Source: Papio anubis (lineage: Eukaryota > Chordata > Mammalia > Primates > Cercopithecidae). Taken from it: a stretch of DNA of 64,000 nt. Positions 61,573 to 64,000 of this stretch are shown here, piece after piece (positions within the stretch are counted from its first letter, which is position 1; every line of letters starts with the position of its first letter). The notes under the pieces were generated by a model. That model was not told the DNA's origin. It searched no databases and saw only the letters and a program-made list of their open reading frames with translations. The DNA lies in NCBI RefSeq assembly GCF_008728515.1, contig NC_044978.1:143763787-143827786 (forward strand). The letters are read 5' to 3'. The translations under genes and the position numbers were made by a program.

Positions 61573-62629
61573 TCATATTATAGGACTTTGCTATTTAGTG
61601 AATATTTAGTAAACATAGGGCAGGAGAGAGAATGACTTTTTTTTAAAAGGCAATTCTGAAGCAATAATTTAGAATTCTAATGTTAATAAGTTACCATGGA
61701 TCTTACTGGGAATAGCATATTGATATTTCATTGGTAATAACATATTGGTAATATGTTCATAAATTACCAAGGATCTTATTGGGCTGACTCATGAGGATTT
61801 AGTTGAGTAAATCTGTGGTGCGCCTGGGGATTCACATTCTTAATGAGCCTCCCAAGATACCCTGGTGCTGGTGAAACACATTTTGAAGAAATTTCCATTA
61901 CAGTCTTGAACTTGATTGGTTGAGAAAATCTATTAAACAATAAGGAAATTGGGAAGAAGGATTAGTAAAATAAGAGATTATACTAATTCAAATTTTGAGG
62001 TAACTGGGACATACAAATGGACGTGTTTCAAAGGTATTTGGAAATTTTGAGATGAGATGTGGGAAACCTCAAACTTGGGAATCTTGAGTTGAGAGGCAAT
62101 AGTTGAAACCCTGATGGAAAAATTCGCCAGAAGGCAAGAGTAGGTAAAGCAGAAGACTAAGAATTTTAGATCTCTTTATTTAGCTGCCCCAGATAAATCA
62201 AATAGGTGTTTGAACTTAGCATTTGTAATCTGGAAACAGACTGAAATAATGGTAGCTCACGCAAAATAGTTTTTCTCACTCCTGTAAAACTAGTATGGAG
62301 GTAGACGGTCAGGGTTGGCTGTGCTTGCTACACAAAGTCATAAGGGATGTTGACTCCTTGTGCCTTTCTGCTTCACCGTCCTGAGAGTTTGACTTCCATA
62401 AAGTCACACCATGGTTGCTGGGGTGCCAGCCATCATATACAATAGTTTTAGCCAGGAGAAAATGGAAGGTGAAAGACAAACAGGTTTTCCAGAAAGTGCC
62501 ACACAAAAGCTAATGCTTATTTTGCATTGGTTTACATTTGCAGGGCAAGCTGGGAAATGGAAATTTCCAGGTGGACACATTACCCAGTGCTGTGTTACAA
62601 AAGGAAAAAGGTGTATGGTTATTGGGCAG

Positions 62630-62992
62630 TGTATTAGTCCATTTGCACACTGCCAATAAAGACATACCCAAGACTGGGCAATTTACAAAAGAAAGAGGTT
62701 TAATGGATTTACAGTTTCACATGTCTGGGAGACCTCACAATCCTGGCAGAAGGCAAGGAGGAGCAAGTCATATCTCACATGGATGGCAGCAGGCAAAGAG
62801 AGAGCTTGTGTAGGGAAATTCTCATTTTTAAAACCATCAGATCTCATGAGACTTATTCACTATCTCAACAGCAGGGGAAAGACCAACCCCCATGATTCAA
62901 TTACCTCTCACCAGGTTCCTCCCATGACACATGAGAATTGTGGGAGTTACAATTCAACATGAGATTGGGTGGGGACACAGCCAAACCATATT
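62630..62992 (-). mobile_element. THE1-type 3' LTR in intron 1
   Basis: Starts tgtattagtccatttgcac and ends cagccaaaccata, full length, antisense to ATP8A1. Internal THE1 sequence adjoins on its right, so on the - strand it is the 3' LTR. Confidence 0.9.
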
Positions 62993-64000
62993 CCACCAAC
63001 TGGCCTGTGCCAAATCTCATGTCCTCACATTTCAAGACCAATCATCCTTCCCAACAGTCCCCCAAAGTCTTAACTCATTTCAGCATTAACTCAAAAGTTC
63101 ACAGTCCAAAATCTAATCTGAGACAAGGCAAGTCCCTTCTGCCTATGAGCCTGTAAAATCAGACTCAGGTTAATTAATTCCTAGATACAATGAGGGTACA
63201 GGCATTGGGTAAATACAGCCATTCCAAATGGAAGAAATTGGCGAAAAGGAAGGGGCTGCAGGTGCCATGCAAGTCCAAAATCCAGCAGGGCCATCAAATC
63301 TTAAGGGTCCAAAATGATCTCCTTTGACTCCATGTCTCACATCCAGGTCACGCCAGTGCAAGAGAGAGGTTCCCATGGTCTCAGGCAGCTCCGCCTCTGT
63401 GGCTTTGCAGGGTATAGTCCCCCTCCTGGCTGCTTTCACAGACTGACATTGAGTGTGGCTTTTCCAGATGCACAGTGCAAGTTGGTGGTGGATCTACCAT
63501 TCTGAGATCTAGAGGACAGTGGCCCTCTTCTCACAGCTCTACTACGCAGTGCCCCAGTAGGGACTCTGTGTGGGGGCTCTGACCCCACATTTCCTTTCCA
63601 TACTGCCTTAGCAGAGGTTCTCCATGAGGGCCCTGCCCCTGCAGCAAACTGCTGTCCAGGCATCCAGGCGTTTCCATGCATCTTCTGAAATCTAGGCAGA
63701 GGTTCCTAAACCTCAGTTCTTGACTTCTGTGCACCTGCAGGCTCCACACCACGTGGAAGCAGCCAAGGCTTGGGGCTCCCACTCTTTGAAGCAACAGCCT
63801 GAGCTGTACCTTGGCCCCTTTTAGTCACAGCTAGAGTGGCTGGGACAAGGGGCACCAAGTCCCTAGACTGCATAGCAGAGGGGCCCTGGGCCCAGCCCCT
63901 GAAACCATATTTTCCTCTTAAACTTCTAGGCCTGTGATGGAAGGAGCTGCCACGAAGTCTCTGATAGGCCCTGGAGACATTTTCCCCATTGTCTTGGTGA
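62993..64000 (-). mobile_element. THE1/MST internal region, continues off the window
   Basis: 'caatcatccttcccaacagt', 'ctcacatccaggtcacgcc', 'agcagaggttctccatgag' match the noncoding MaLR internal segment as I know it. The frames of 60-90 codons here are not genes. The 5' LTR must lie beyond 64000 if the element is complete. Confidence 0.88.

Larger units (their letters stand above)
57472..64000 (+). other. ATP8A1: ATP8A1 intron 1, 5' part (continues beyond the window)
   Basis: The intron starts at the GTGAGG donor. Its first ~550 bases still belong to the CpG island. The rest holds a MIR-like fragment (59,010-59,185), a MER5A-like element (60,139-60,305), an L2-like segment (60,810-61,210), a THE1-type solo LTR (61,228-61,572) and the start of a longer THE1-type element (62,630 to the end). 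No acceptor site with convincing coding sequence was found, so the next ATP8A1 exon is outside the window. Between repeats (58,050-59,000, 59,190-60,130, 60,310-60,800 and 61,580-62,625) I see only unique sequence without a recognisable feature. Confidence 0.85.

Overview
The window is primate nuclear DNA and almost certainly human. It holds Alu copies of several ages (J, S and Y types), an L1PA 3' end, two MER11 LTRs, THE1/MLT1 MaLR elements, MIR, L2, MER5A, MADE1 and Tigger2, and one CpG island in an otherwise AT-rich sequence. Only one cellular gene start is visible: coding exon 1 of ATP8A1 (P4-type aminophospholipid flippase) at 57423-57471 on the + strand. It opens with the recognisable N-terminus MPTMRRTVSEIRSRAE and is followed at once by a consensus splice donor. 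From general knowledge this gene lies on human 4p13, so the window is the promoter, the upstream intergenic region and the first 6.5 kb of intron 1.

Regions: 1-56,400 is an intergenic gene desert built from repeats. Main landmarks are a MER11 LTR (2510-3569, +), an Alu split by an LTR (4125-4806), L2/MLT1-like fossils around 10.8-13 kb, a Tigger2-type DNA transposon split by an AluY (16.5-18 kb), a second MER11 LTR on the - strand (20101-21610) invaded by an L1PA 3' end and carrying a fold-back, an L1 ORF2 fragment (29.5-30.6 kb), a MADE1 element split by an LTR (31757-32555), a provirus remnant with two 431-bp LTRs (33744-38629, -), a 435-bp betaretroviral-type solo LTR with a perfect 6-bp target duplication (42891-43325, +), and old L1 tails with Alus inserted (51.9-53.9 kb). 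56,490-58,050 is the CpG-island promoter with exon 1. 57,472-64,000 is ATP8A1 intron 1, with a THE1-type solo LTR and the 3' part of a larger THE1-type element running off the window end.

I found no evidence for a new multi-gene system. The observations most worth a second look are structural: the fold-back at a deletion join in the second MER11, the fully delimited provirus with a tRNA-Leu-type primer site, two pairs of locally repeated ~100-130 bp blocks not explained by a recognised repeat, a microRNA-type MADE1 hairpin broken by an LTR, and several short tandem duplications. Repeat family names come from memory of consensus sequences and no search was run; the structural features (target duplications, primer site, polypurine tract) are read directly.
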